Part shown: positions 44,032-53,345 of the stretch, in pieces
Layout: each line of letters begins with the position of its first letter
Position numbering within the stretch: position 1 is the first letter of the stretch
Assembly: GCA_965199815.1 (NCBI GenBank)
Contig: CBDATE010000033.1
Span: 124,001-188,000 of the forward strand
Origin: Azotimanducus sp965199815
Lineage (GTDB): Bacteria > Pseudomonadota > Gammaproteobacteria > Pseudomonadales > Azotimanducaceae
DNA length: 64,000 bases
Reading direction: 5' to 3'
Program-made: the position numbers and the translations under genes
Notes under the pieces: model-generated
Seen by the model: the letters and a program-made list of their open reading frames with translations, nothing else
What the model was told of the DNA's origin: nothing
Databases searched by the model: none

Positions 44032-45132
44032 TCACATGTACAAGCGCATCAACAAGCCGGTGCGATTGTGTGCGCCAGTCTTGTTGTACATCTCGGTGAG
44101 GTGATGTTCCACGGTTTTCACCGTGATGTCGAGCTTTCTGGCGATTTGCGCGTTCTCGAATCCGAGCTTGATGAGTTCGACGACTTCCTGCTGGCGGGGG
44201 GTCAGGCGGTAAAACCGCATGCGGTTCCTGCTGACCATACGGATTTCCGAGCGCAGGAAGGAAAGCAGCACATGGATGTCACCGTGTTCGTCCCGCGCCA
44301 GGGTCGCGCGGATGTTACGGCTCAGCACCAGGCTTTCATACCCCGTCGCCGTTCCATCGCGATCATATTCCACCACTGCCTTGGCGAGAACCGTCCGCAG
44401 GTCCCGCGGCAGCCACGACCCGGACGGCGTGTCAGGCACATTGCCGCCAAGCAAGGTGGGCACCAACTCCAGCTCGCCGCCGACATCGATGCGCGCCAGA
44501 TTCCGGTCGAGCAGCAGATAGGCATCCGCGCTTGGCGCGTAAAGAAACAGCTTTTGCAAGGCGCTTTGCCGATCACATGCCTGATCCTTGCGCCGGAACA
44601 TGATCGCAGTGGACAAATACGGAGCGATAAGCATGGCCTTGAGATGGTCCGCGGCATCGTATGGGGCTTGATCCTTTCTCCGGTGCAAGCCGACGATTCC
44701 GTTCAGCCGCCACCCGGGGCCGAGTCCGAACACCAGGCTTTGATGCACCCGGGTCGGCACCAGAAAATCCCGATAGTAGCCGGACTCGACATAATCGTGG
44801 CCGCTCCGGATTACCATGTCGGTGGAGACCGCAGCGAAACGCCCGAGGCGCAGGCGCTCCCGCAAACCGGCATAGCACGGGTCGAGCCTGTGATAGTGAT
44901 CGCGGTAGGCGATTGAGTGCCTGTTGTCGAGACCGAAGGTGAGCGTGGTTTCAGTCGGAGCGAGCGCGCGCCCTCCTGGCTCGAATTCGAGAAACGCGGC
45001 CGAGCGGGATGTGAAGAGATCGAGCATTTCGCGCATCATGATCTCTCCGAACTGTTCTTCGGAGATGCATTCCTGAGACAGCATACCCACCCGGGCGATG
45101 CCGGCGAGTTCCCTTGCGCTCAGTTGCGGCAT
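44032..45132 (-). CDS. LuxR-family transcriptional regulator
   Basis: 366 residues. The C-terminal GerE/LuxR helix-turn-helix is clear: LTPRQQEVVELIKLGFENAQ IARKLDITVKTVEHHLTEMYNKTGAHNRTGL at about 305-360. The N-terminal about 250 residues form a sensor-like region (FGLGPGWRLNGIVGLHRRKD, DAYLLLDRNLARIDVGGELE) resembling PAS/GAF-type input domains, with no response-regulator receiver. It lies directly upstream of the TonB receptor and tyrosine genes and is the obvious candidate regulator of them. The 128-nt gap 43904-44031 probably contains the receptor promoter. Confidence 0.9.
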   Translation of the reverse strand: MPQLSARELAGIARVGMLSQECISEEQFGEIMMREMLDLFTSRSAAFLEFEPGGRALAPTETTLTFGLDNRHSIAYRDHYHRLDPCYAGLRERLRLGRFAAVSTDMVIRSGHDYVESGYYRDFLVPTRVHQSLVFGLGPGWRLNGIVGLHRRKDQAPYDAADHLKAMLIAPYLSTAIMFRRKDQACDRQSALQKLFLYAPSADAYLLLDRNLARIDVGGELELVPTLLGGNVPDTPSGSWLPRDLRTVLAKAVVEYDRDGTATGYESLVLSRNIRATLARDEHGDIHVLLSFLRSEIRMVSRNRMRFYRLTPRQQEVVELIKLGFENAQIARKLDITVKTVEHHLTEMYNKTGAHNRTGLLMRLYM

Positions 45133-45144
45133 GGCCAGCGCCTG

Positions 45145-46881
45145 TCACTCGACGGTGATTTGCGCATCCTCCGGATACTGGACTTCGTACTGATGACTGA
45201 TGCGCCAGGTTTCGCCCGCGGCCAGCGTCTTGCGCCAGGCAATCACGCCGGGACGATCCTCGACATCAGTTTCATCAGGCGGAGTCGCCGCGTCCGGCAC
45301 CAGCACACGCACACGCTCATCCCGAGCGACCGGGTGATAGTCGAGAATCTCCAGGCGTGTCGGTCGCTGATGGCGGTTCACAATCTCGAACCTGTAATCG
45401 GTACGTAGCGTGTTACGCCGACCGAGCAGTCCTTCACTGCCGCGCCCGCCACCCTGATCGAGCACCCGCATCTCCACCAACCGGTCAAGACCCATGGGGA
45501 GGACGGCCTCGGTATCTGGCAGCAGGTCAGGCAACTCCGTTGTGCCGAGCCACACACCATCGACCACCGGCGACAGGGGCCCGGCATAGAGCGGCGTGTC
45601 CCCATCGTAAGACACACGCGCGGTGAGAAATACGCGCGCATCCGCGCGTGGAGTGGCGCGCGACACAAGCTGCACGTCAAACCTGTGCTCTGCGATGAAC
45701 ACCGAGTGCGCCTGCCCGGCGCGATTGTCGATGCTCACCCGGCGAGCGGCCTGATGTGCCAGATGATAGCGAGGAGGCTCGACGCGCGGGGGATCATCAC
45801 GCGTGGGATCAATACGGGTCACGCGCGCATCAGGTGAATCGAGCGCGAGGGACATGAGCTCCATGCGCGACTCCGTGTGCGCCCCGTCCGGGAACCACTC
45901 GACAATATCCACAAAGCGGCTGGGCTGATGCGGCGCTTGCATGCGCTCGGACGGAGCAGCGCTCGACAGCGTGACAACGACATCGCGCCATGGTTCCTGT
46001 GTTGACTGCGATACCTCGGCCTGATGCTCCAGACGCAACACCCTGCGCTCGGTATCCAGATGCCCGATGTACACCGAATGCCAGGCCGCTTGATCGACAA
46101 AGTAGCTGACCGTGATATCGACTGCGTCAACATCTGCCTGAGGGTTGCCCTCGCGAGGGCTGTCTGTGCGAGCGGCATCGCCACCTGCCTGTACAGCCAG
46201 CGACACACGCAAGCGAGACGATGATCGATTGCGTCCGCCTTCATCCTCGAGCGCCCGTTCGAGCCGGTCGAGTTCCCGTGTGGCTTCGTCCCGCGCCCGC
46301 TGCGCCTCACGGATTCGGCGCATGGCTGCAGGCGCACCCTCATCAAGCATGGACAACACCTGCCGCCAGGTGGCCGTGTTCGCCTCACCGGCAAGCGCAT
46401 CGTCACTGCCCGCAGAGCCATCAGCCAGTCTCTCGAGGAATCCGAGCTGCAATTCAGCCGTCGCAATCTCGTCATCAAGACCGGCGATGCGCCCCTCGAC
46501 CTCGGCGATGTCGCCCTCGAGGCGCTGCACGGCAGCGCTGACAGCCTGCACCATCTGCACCCTGTCCCGGTGCACCGAGAGGAGGTGCGCCATCCCCTCG
46601 GGTTCGACGCGCACTTGCGGGTTCACCATCTGCTCGGGAAATCCGGCCAGCAGAATCTCCTGCTCAGCCTCGCCGCGGGCGAGCGTCACGCGCCCCACGC
46701 GCGTCACCAGCGCACCCCGCGGATAGACAGTCACGGCCTTGATGTGCGTCGCGATTTCGCCGGACGACGAGGCGTGGAGCAGCGGCACCGTGCCAGCAAA
46801 AGACACTGCAGAGGCGATGATGCCAGCGCCCAGGCATCGCGCAGCACATGCATGACGTGACCAGCGCATACGAATATTCAT
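45145..46881 (-). CDS. MuiA-like DUF4139/DUF4140 secreted protein
   Basis: 578 residues from the ATG at 46881, supported by a 4-nt overlap with the HEPN gene. A signal peptide (about 1-36) is followed by a DUF4140 N-terminal domain (ITHIKAVTVYPRGALVTRV-like IKAVTVYPRGALVTRVGRVT), a coiled coil (about 110-210) and a DUF4139 domain (VSYFVDQAAWHSVYIGHLDT; EYEVQYPED-like HQYEVQYPEDAQITVE at the end). The family is annotated as mucoidy inhibitor MuiA-like. Periplasmic or surface role; biochemical function unknown. Confidence 0.88.
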   Translation of the reverse strand: MNIRMRWSRHACAARCLGAGIIASAVSFAGTVPLLHASSSGEIATHIKAVTVYPRGALVTRVGRVTLARGEAEQEILLAGFPEQMVNPQVRVEPEGMAHLLSVHRDRVQMVQAVSAAVQRLEGDIAEVEGRIAGLDDEIATAELQLGFLERLADGSAGSDDALAGEANTATWRQVLSMLDEGAPAAMRRIREAQRARDEATRELDRLERALEDEGGRNRSSSRLRVSLAVQAGGDAARTDSPREGNPQADVDAVDITVSYFVDQAAWHSVYIGHLDTERRVLRLEHQAEVSQSTQEPWRDVVVTLSSAAPSERMQAPHQPSRFVDIVEWFPDGAHTESRMELMSLALDSPDARVTRIDPTRDDPPRVEPPRYHLAHQAARRVSIDNRAGQAHSVFIAEHRFDVQLVSRATPRADARVFLTARVSYDGDTPLYAGPLSPVVDGVWLGTTELPDLLPDTEAVLPMGLDRLVEMRVLDQGGGRGSEGLLGRRNTLRTDYRFEIVNRHQRPTRLEILDYHPVARDERVRVLVPDAATPPDETDVEDRPGVIAWRKTLAAGETWRISHQYEVQYPEDAQITVE

Positions 46882-47567
46882 GAGTCGGGCCGCTCCACCG
46901 GTGGATAGCGAGGCTCGCCCCAATCGTGCGTCGGATTGGCGAGCATGATGTCGAGAAAGATGGGTGTCAGCCAGCCGAGTACGCTCGTACCGCAAGTGAC
47001 CTGTTCACGATTGATGCGCCCGCGCCAGGTGGCGGCACCGTGCAGCAGTTGATTACGCAGCATATAGAGACGACCGAACAGCGTCATCAGTACGCGCACG
47101 GTAGCGCCGCTATCGAGATAAAACCCGACTTCCCGCCGTTGCTTCGAGAATCCGGTCGCCCAATCCTCGTACCCCTCCTCTCCGCCGTAATGCTTCCAGA
47201 ATGGCGCGAACAGGTAGCGGTTATCGACCAACTGATGTACTCCGGTGCGAAATCGCTCAATCACGGCATCGCGGATGCGCTTGCCGAGGTCGAGCTGCAC
47301 CAGAGACGCGAAGTATGCCCTGAGGCAGGCAAGCTCGGGCTCGGATTCGGAATCGACCTCGCGCGCATAGGCCGCGTTGAAACTGATCCACAAGAGTATG
47401 AAGCGCACATCCTCATCGTCCCGCTCCTGCTCGGCGCGCTTCAGCCAGCTCAGGGCGCGGTGCAGGCGCAGGTTCATGGCATCGGGAAGCACCTCGGCGA
47501 GCGCCTCGGCACGCGCATCAAGGTCATCAACCGCGACCGGATGTGCACTCTGAAAACCTGATTGCAT
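46878..47567 (-). CDS. HEPN-domain protein (Apea-like)
   Basis: 229 residues from the ATG at 47567; the frame is open to another ATG at 47636, but that extra 23-residue stretch looks non-conserved. All-alpha protein with the HEPN signature R171-N-Q-L-L-H176 (Rx4H) within YMLRNQLLHGAATW and the preceding helix ILLWISFNAAYA. HEPN proteins are often RNases in toxin-antitoxin or defence systems, but Apea-like members also occur as conserved housekeeping-linked proteins. It overlaps the MuiA-like gene by 4 nt. No adjacent antitoxin-like MNT gene is seen. Confidence 0.8.
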   Translation of the reverse strand: MQSGFQSAHPVAVDDLDARAEALAEVLPDAMNLRLHRALSWLKRAEQERDDEDVRFILLWISFNAAYAREVDSESEPELACLRAYFASLVQLDLGKRIRDAVIERFRTGVHQLVDNRYLFAPFWKHYGGEEGYEDWATGFSKQRREVGFYLDSGATVRVLMTLFGRLYMLRNQLLHGAATWRGRINREQVTCGTSVLGWLTPIFLDIMLANPTHDWGEPRYPPVERPDS

Positions 47568-47714
47568 GTGAGATTTGACCACGAAACTTTCCGTATGTCG
47601 CCAGTGTGCCGCAAGTCGGGCGTGTTGGACAATCATAATCGCTACCGCCGGGTGCCGGGAAGACGGCGCGCGGCGTGGTTCGGCGTGAGGCAGGCGGACG
47701 CACCATCCTGCGAT

Positions 47715-48851
47715 TCACGCCTTGTGCATACGTTCCATGTATTCGACCGAGCGCATCTCGATGAGCCGACTGGCACAACGCTCGAACGACTCCTTGTGCC
47801 GGGTGCCGACATAGAGCCCCTGTACAGGTGCTTCAGCCGACAGCATGAGATTCACCGAACGATCGTAGAGTTCATCCACCAGAGCGATGAAGCGCCGCGC
47901 CGCGCTCTCGTGCGCCGCGGTCATCACCGGTACATGGGTGACGACAATCGTGTGGTACAGGCGCGAAAGCTCGATGTAATCGTTCTGGCTACGAGCCGTC
48001 TCGCACAGGTCGTGAAAGCCGAACATGGCGATGCCGCCAGATACCCGCCGCGCCCGGATGATTCGGTGCATGACCTCGATTGCGGCATCTTCCATGATCG
48101 GCTCGTCGGTCAGCCGCTCGAAGCTGTGCATGAGCTTGTCGTCGGTCTCGTCATCTGCGGGCCAGTGATAGCTTCCGGCATCCCGCAACAGGCGCAGCCG
48201 ATAATCCTCGCCGTCCTCGAGAGCGAAGACGCGCGTGTGGCGTAACAGAAGGTCAATCGCTGGCAGGAATCGCCTTCGCTGCAATCCGTTCTCGTACAAA
48301 CGCTGTGGGTGCAGGTTGGATGTGGCGACCAGAGTGACCCCTCGAGAGAACAAGGCATCAAGCAGCTCGCCGAGGATCATGGCATCGCCAATATCGCTCA
48401 CACAGAACTCATCAACGCATAGCACCCGTGCTTCATCGGCAAGACGCTCTGCCAGCAGGCGCAAGGGATTGCGCTGCCCCGCGAGCTGTGCAAGCTGCTC
48501 GTGTACGCGACGCATGAGGCGATGAAAATGCAATCGCTGCTTCGGCACACTGGCGAGGCTGTCATGGAAGATATCCATCAGCATGGTCTTGCCGCGGCCT
48601 ACATTTCCCCAGAGATAGATGCCCTCGACAGGCGGCCTCGGCTGCCTGTCGAACCGCTTGCTGAACCACAGTCGCTTCAGATCGGTCAGCCGCGAGATTC
48701 CGGATGACGGACGCTCGACAAGCGCCTCGCACAAGGCATCGAACTGGCGGGCGATACGCTGCTGCGCCGCCTCCGGCACAAGCTCTCCAGCCGCCGCCAG
48801 GGCCGCGTAGCGTTCGCTTGGGCATGCGTCAATGGGCGTGTGGGGGAACAT
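47715..48851 (-). CDS. zapE: Cell division protein ZapE (AFG1-like ATPase)
   Basis: 378 residues from the ATG at 48851 (MFPHTPIDACPSERYAAL); a longer frame starts at 48902. AAA-type ATPase with Walker A GNVGRGKT (82-89), Walker B VLCVDEFCVSDIGDAMIL and sensor region LVATSNLHPQRLYENGLQR. ZapE binds FtsZ and helps constriction under stress. The chromosomal context between HEPN and hisD is not the usual E. coli one. Confidence 0.95.
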   Translation of the reverse strand: MFPHTPIDACPSERYAALAAAGELVPEAAQQRIARQFDALCEALVERPSSGISRLTDLKRLWFSKRFDRQPRPPVEGIYLWGNVGRGKTMLMDIFHDSLASVPKQRLHFHRLMRRVHEQLAQLAGQRNPLRLLAERLADEARVLCVDEFCVSDIGDAMILGELLDALFSRGVTLVATSNLHPQRLYENGLQRRRFLPAIDLLLRHTRVFALEDGEDYRLRLLRDAGSYHWPADDETDDKLMHSFERLTDEPIMEDAAIEVMHRIIRARRVSGGIAMFGFHDLCETARSQNDYIELSRLYHTIVVTHVPVMTAAHESAARRFIALVDELYDRSVNLMLSAEAPVQGLYVGTRHKESFERCASRLIEMRSVEYMERMHKA

Positions 48852-48931
48852 CCGGGTTTCTCGTACATCAGTGCCGAGCCTGGCGCGGTTTGACCGACGC
48901 ACCCCGCTGTCGACTCCGGAGCTCTATCTAT

Positions 48932-50236
48932 CTAGCAGCGACGGGCCTTCGCCGCCTGTGCATGTGCTTCAAGACCTTCCAGAGTGGCAAAGTCCGCGGT
49001 AATCGCGGCCAGTTCGCTTGCCCCCTCGGCAGACAGGGCGATAACCGAGCGCGCCTTGAGGAAGGTGTCCACACCGAGCGCCGAGTGAAATCTGGCGCTG
49101 CCCGAAGTGGGCAGCACATGACTCGGGCCGACGAGATAATCGCCAAATACCTCGGAAGACCGGGCACCGAGAAACACGGCACCGGCGTGGCGTACCTTCG
49201 GCAACCAGGCGCGCGCATCCCGGGTGCACAGCGCCAGATGCTCGGGAGCAAAGCGATTCGCGATATCAATCGCCTGCTGCAGGCTGCGCGTCTTGATCAA
49301 GGCACCGTGTCGCTGCAAGGATTTTGTGATGAGTTCGCGTCGCTCGAGGTTCGGCATACGCGCCTTGAGTGCTGCGGCGACCTGCTCGATCAGCCGCTGG
49401 CTCGGTGTCACCAGCACAGCCTGTGCATCAGCATCGTGTTCGGCCTGGGCGCAGAGGTCGAGCGCCAGCCAATCGGCAGGCGCGTACTCATCAGCCACCA
49501 CCAACACCTCGGACGGCCCGGCAGTGAGGTCTATACCGACATGCGCGGAGACCTGATGCTTGGCCTCGGTGACTCTCGCGCTGCCCGGCCCCGCGATCAT
49601 ATCCACCCGTTCAATGCTTTCGCACCCATAGGCAAGCGCCGCGATGGCCTGAACGCCGCCCAACCGCCAGAACTCGTCCACACCGGCTATGTGGGCGGCG
49701 GCGAGCACCAGGGAATCATCCGCTTCAGGCGAACCCGGGGAACACACGACAATCTGCTCCACGCCGGCAACACGGGCGGGAATGGCGGTCATCAACACGC
49801 TTGATGGATAGCTCGCCTGCCCGCCCGGCACATACAGCCCGACTCGTGACAAGGGTAGAAGTTCACGCATCATCAAATTACCGAACTCATCCCGATGCTC
49901 GATGCTGCGAGCGCCCAGAGTGGCGCGGTGAAACTTCCTGATGCGCTCGCCAGCGGTGCACAGCATCGACCGTCTGGTGGCATCAAGAGATTCGAAGGCG
50001 GCCTTTTGTGCATCCCGCGAGACGCACAGCTCGGACAGGGCAGTCGCCGCCAAGCCGTCGAAAGTTCGCGTCAGTGCAAGGATTGCCCGATCTCCATCGC
50101 GGCGCACATGTGCAATAAGTTCGCTCACAGACTCCACGAGTTCGCGCGAACGCGATGCGCGCACCGCGAGCAGCGATTCGAGCGCCGCAGCAAACTCCGG
50201 TTGCTCGCTGTCGAGTGTGCGTATCAGATCAGACAT
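48932..50236 (-). CDS. hisD: Histidinol dehydrogenase
   Basis: 434 residues, normal length. It carries out the last two oxidations of histidine synthesis, from histidinol to histidine, using NAD and zinc. Conserved segments include GLYVPGGQASYPSSVLMTAIPARVAG (split here as GLYVPGGQASYPSSVL and TAIPARVAGV), EFWRLGGVQAIAALAYG, IAGPGSARVTEAK and PSEVLVVADEYA. It overlaps hisG by 8 nt, so the two are translated in tandem after murA. Confidence 0.97.
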   Translation of the reverse strand: MSDLIRTLDSEQPEFAAALESLLAVRASRSRELVESVSELIAHVRRDGDRAILALTRTFDGLAATALSELCVSRDAQKAAFESLDATRRSMLCTAGERIRKFHRATLGARSIEHRDEFGNLMMRELLPLSRVGLYVPGGQASYPSSVLMTAIPARVAGVEQIVVCSPGSPEADDSLVLAAAHIAGVDEFWRLGGVQAIAALAYGCESIERVDMIAGPGSARVTEAKHQVSAHVGIDLTAGPSEVLVVADEYAPADWLALDLCAQAEHDADAQAVLVTPSQRLIEQVAAALKARMPNLERRELITKSLQRHGALIKTRSLQQAIDIANRFAPEHLALCTRDARAWLPKVRHAGAVFLGARSSEVFGDYLVGPSHVLPTSGSARFHSALGVDTFLKARSVIALSAEGASELAAITADFATLEGLEAHAQAAKARRC

Positions 50237-50852
50237 GCTTTCTCAGGCGAGCAAGACAGTCCAGCACCTCTCCGAGCCTGACCTTCATCGCCGTGCGATT
50301 CACGATAACACGGCTCGAAATCTCTGCGATGGTCTCGACAGGCACCAGACCGTTGGCGCGCAATGTCGCGCCGGTATCGACGATGTCCACAATCAGATCA
50401 CACAAGCCGAGCCGCGGCGCGACCTCGAGGGCACCGGACAGCTTGATGAAGCGCACATCCTGTCCCCTGGCTGCAAAGAAGCGACCGGCAGTGCGCACAA
50501 ACTTGGTGGCCACGCGCAATGGGCGCACACCCGGCAACTCGACTCCTGCGAGGCCGGCGGACATGATGCGACAACGCGCGCGGCGAAGGTCCATGCGCTC
50601 GAAATAGTCCTGCGTCGGGTGCTCGAGCAGGCTGTCGCGACCAACTATGCCGAGGTCGGCCGCCCCGTGCTCCACAAAGACCGGCACATCCACGCCGCGC
50701 ATCACCACCACGCGCAGACCATCTTCGTTCGTTGGCTCGAATACCAATTGACGAGTGTCCGCGAAGATGCCCGAGGCAACGAGTCCGGCGCGCTCCAGAA
50801 TCGGGGTCACCTCCTCGAATATACGTCCCTTGTTGAGCGCGAGCGTCAACAT
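50229..50852 (-). CDS. hisG: ATP phosphoribosyltransferase, short form
   Basis: 207 residues: the short HisG that lacks the C-terminal regulatory domain and needs HisZ for activity. It catalyses the first step of histidine synthesis. Motifs: LNKGRIFEEVTPILERAGL at the start, DLGIVGRDSLLEH and the PRPP-binding DIVDTGATLRANGL. No hisZ lies in this window, so it must be elsewhere. It overlaps murA by 7 nt and hisD by 8 nt. Confidence 0.96.
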   Translation of the reverse strand: MLTLALNKGRIFEEVTPILERAGLVASGIFADTRQLVFEPTNEDGLRVVVMRGVDVPVFVEHGAADLGIVGRDSLLEHPTQDYFERMDLRRARCRIMSAGLAGVELPGVRPLRVATKFVRTAGRFFAARGQDVRFIKLSGALEVAPRLGLCDLIVDIVDTGATLRANGLVPVETIAEISSRVIVNRTAMKVRLGEVLDCLARLRKHV

Positions 50853-52135
50853 GCCTGTACTTGCATCGGCTGATGCACACGTCGCACCCGCGCACCGAGC
50901 CTTGTCAGCTTCTCTTCGGCAGCCTCGTAGCCACGGTCAAGGTGATAGATGCGGTCGATAGTGGTCACCCCGTGCGCCGCGAGCGCGGCGATCACGAGCG
51001 AGAAGGAAGCACGCAGATCGGTAGCTATGACGGGTGCGCCCTGAAGTTCAGCGGGGCCACGAATATACACGCTATTTCCATGCGGACCGGAGATACTGGC
51101 ACCGAGCCGGATGAGTTCACCTACATGCATGAAACGGTTCTCGAAAATGGTTTCCTCAACGGTGGACTCGCCGTCTGCGAGGCAGTTGAGGGCAAGAAAC
51201 TGCGCTTGTGCATCGGTCGGGAAGCCCGGGAACTCACTGGTGCGAATGTTGATCGGTTGCGGGCAGCGGCCTCTGCTATCGAGTTCCACCCAGGTGTCAC
51301 CAACCTCGAGCGTACAGCCGGTGGCGGCGAGACTGCGCAGCACACTGCCGAGCGCTCCGGCATCCGCGCCCAGAACTTTCACTCGACCTCGGGTGGCGGC
51401 AGCTGCGGCCAGATAGGTAGCGGCTTCGATGCGATCCGACATGACGCGATATTCGCTACCACGTACGCGAGTGACCCCCTCGACGGTGATCAGGCTGCTG
51501 CCGTGGCCACTGATGTGTGCGCCCATGGCGATAAGGAAATTGGCGAGGTCGGTCACCTCCGGTTCGCGCGCGGCGTTGCTGATGCGCGTGGTGCCACGGG
51601 CGAGACAGGCAGCCATGATGAGGTTCTCGGTGCCCCCGACCGTCGGGCGATCGAAATGCACATCCGCGCCTCGCAGACCGCCGACAGGGGCAGTGAGACG
51701 CACATAGCCATCGTGCAGTTCGACCTCGGCACCAAGCGCCTGCAATCCTTTCAGATGCTGATCGACTGGTCGCGTACCTATGGCGCAGCCGCCCGGCAGG
51801 GGGGCCTCGGCCTCACCAAACCTGCCGAGTAGCGGGCCGAGGACAAAGAAGGAAGCGCGCATGGTCTTGACCAGATCGTAGGGGGCGCACAGGGATTCGG
51901 TGCGCGGCGTTTCGATGTGCAGGGTGTTGGTTCCGGTGCGTTCGACGCAGGCACCGAGCGCACTCAGGATGCGCCGCATGGTGTGCACATCACGGAGTGC
52001 GGGCGCGCTGTGGATAGTGACGGGGTCGGAGGTGAGCAGGCAGGCCGCCATGATCGGAAGCACCGAGTTCTTGGCCCCGGAGATGGCCACCTCACCGGTC
52101 AGAGGCACACCGCCCTCGATCTCGAATGTATCCAT
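50846..52135 (-). CDS. murA: UDP-N-acetylglucosamine 1-carboxyvinyltransferase
   Basis: 429 residues. First committed step of peptidoglycan synthesis: transfer of enolpyruvate from PEP to UDP-GlcNAc. EPSP-synthase-like fold; GAKNSVLPIMAACLL is the substrate-binding start and the catalytic Cys117 lies in PLPGGCAIGTRPVDQHLKGL, so fosfomycin sensitivity is expected. RASFSLVIAALAAHG is the conserved C-terminal motif. Downstream of ibaG/bolA by 117 nt in the usual mla-ibaG-murA-his order. Confidence 0.98.
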   Translation of the reverse strand: MDTFEIEGGVPLTGEVAISGAKNSVLPIMAACLLTSDPVTIHSAPALRDVHTMRRILSALGACVERTGTNTLHIETPRTESLCAPYDLVKTMRASFFVLGPLLGRFGEAEAPLPGGCAIGTRPVDQHLKGLQALGAEVELHDGYVRLTAPVGGLRGADVHFDRPTVGGTENLIMAACLARGTTRISNAAREPEVTDLANFLIAMGAHISGHGSSLITVEGVTRVRGSEYRVMSDRIEAATYLAAAAATRGRVKVLGADAGALGSVLRSLAATGCTLEVGDTWVELDSRGRCPQPINIRTSEFPGFPTDAQAQFLALNCLADGESTVEETIFENRFMHVGELIRLGASISGPHGNSVYIRGPAELQGAPVIATDLRASFSLVIAALAAHGVTTIDRIYHLDRGYEAAEEKLTRLGARVRRVHQPMQVQAC

Positions 52136-52252
52136 TCGGCTTTACTGTCCTGCTCCGTTCGGCGCGGGTATCAGGTACTTGGGTGCCGACTTCCGACGGC
52201 GCGATTCGTGCTCACGAGACGCGTACCAGTGCGGTGTCTGTTGCCGCGCCGC

Positions 52253-52498
52253 TCACGCGTCGCGGCCTGCTGCTCGCGCTTCTTCCGGCGTGAACGCCTG
52301 GATGCTCACCGAGTGCAATCTGCCATCACGAATCGCTTCGGACAGTGCGGAATAGACAAGCTGTGACCGCTTGACTCCGGACAGGCCGACAAACACCTCG
52401 CTGACCACGAGCACCCGGGTGCCAGCGCCACCATCCCCGACTGCTTCGACTTCTGCCCCGGCAATGGAACCACGTACGAGTGCCGCTATATCGATCAT
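52253..52498 (-). CDS. ibaG: BolA/IbaG-family protein
   Basis: 81 residues from the ATG at 52498 (MIDIAALVRGSIAGAEVEAV); the longer frame upstream overlaps mlaC and is rejected. BolA fold with FVGLSGVKRSQLVYSALSEA and the conserved His in RLHSVSIQAFTPEEA. IbaG/BolA proteins pair with monothiol glutaredoxins in iron-sulfur handling. Position between mlaC and murA matches the standard place of ibaG (yrbA). Confidence 0.93.
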   Translation of the reverse strand: MIDIAALVRGSIAGAEVEAVGDGGAGTRVLVVSEVFVGLSGVKRSQLVYSALSEAIRDGRLHSVSIQAFTPEEARAAGRDA

Positions 52499-52541
52499 GG
52501 ACTTGCTGTTCGAAGGCTTGATTCGGGGTCTGATGCTCGCA

Positions 52542-53198
52542 TCAGGCTCCGGGGGAAGCCGCCTCGACCTCCTTGGCAAAGGCGATGATTGCCTGGTCCA
52601 GATCGCCGGTCTCATCCACCTTGCGAGCAAACTGATTGCGCCAGGTGAGGCCAAGGTTGATGCCGCTCAGGTTGATGTTCACCAGCCGCCAGTCACCGTC
52701 TTCTTCGGTGCGCCGCATGTCGAAAACAATCGGGATTGCTTGCCCGTCAGAGCTGACAAATTCGAGGTCAACCTTGACGCGATTCGGGTTTCTCGGCGGC
52801 CTCGAGGGGGGTAGCACCCGCATGGTTTGATCCTGAAGGCGCAACATGGCGATGGCGTAGAAATCGATCAACATCAAACGCACACTGTCCACGAACTCCG
52901 TACGCTGAGACTCACTGGCATCGACATAGTGCTTGCCCATGACACCACGCGAAAATCCGACCCAATCAAGCCTCGGATTGAGCAGCTCATAGACAGCCGC
53001 CTTGAAGGTCGGGATGTGGATTTCTTCCTGCGTCTGGGTGTAGCGAATGAGATCTATAACCTCGCGCGTTACCTGATCCACGGTTCGGTGCGCTTCCGGC
53101 AGTCCCTCGGGCGTATCCGCCCGTATCGGAGCCTGGAGCAGAAGTGGCAGCATCAGCACGGCGAGCGCACATGAGACGCGTGGGGTTTTCGCGGTCAT
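52542..53198 (-). CDS. mlaC: MlaC-family periplasmic phospholipid-binding protein
   Basis: 218 residues from the ATG at 53198; two earlier ATGs (to 53252) are possible but the signal peptide SCALAVLMLPLLLQAPIRA fits this start. MlaC/Ttg2D fold with FKAAVYELLNPRLDWVGFSR and WRLVNINLSGINLGLTWRNQF near the end. It shuttles phospholipids between outer and inner membrane complexes. The partner genes mlaF, mlaE, mlaD, normally just upstream, are absent; instead the upstream region holds repeat remnants. mlaB is also missing between mlaC and ibaG. Confidence 0.92.
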   Translation of the reverse strand: MTAKTPRVSCALAVLMLPLLLQAPIRADTPEGLPEAHRTVDQVTREVIDLIRYTQTQEEIHIPTFKAAVYELLNPRLDWVGFSRGVMGKHYVDASESQRTEFVDSVRLMLIDFYAIAMLRLQDQTMRVLPPSRPPRNPNRVKVDLEFVSSDGQAIPIVFDMRRTEEDGDWRLVNINLSGINLGLTWRNQFARKVDETGDLDQAIIAFAKEVEAASPGA

Positions 53199-53274
53199 GC
53201 ACCCCGGAGTATGCCTTGCAGGTTGATTTCTCATTGTTTGTCTCGTTGTCATATGGTCTGTATTTTAACCCCGG

Positions 53275-53332
53275 TACTGAATCTGGCGGTACATCTGTGT
53301 GCCGCACTGGCCAAGGCAATTCCGTGTTCAAC
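53275..53332 (+). repeat. Degenerate remnant of the multi-hairpin repeat (modules 3-5)
   Basis: actgaatctggcggtacatc (right arm of module 3 leading into module 4) is followed by tgtgtgccgcac and a decayed module 5 (ggccaaggcaattccgtgtt). Compared with copy 1 at 11564-11620 the order and orientation are kept, but stems carry mismatches. It lies between the start of mlaC and the coiled-coil gene. Confidence 0.75.
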
Positions 53333-53345
53333 CGAGATGAGAGGG

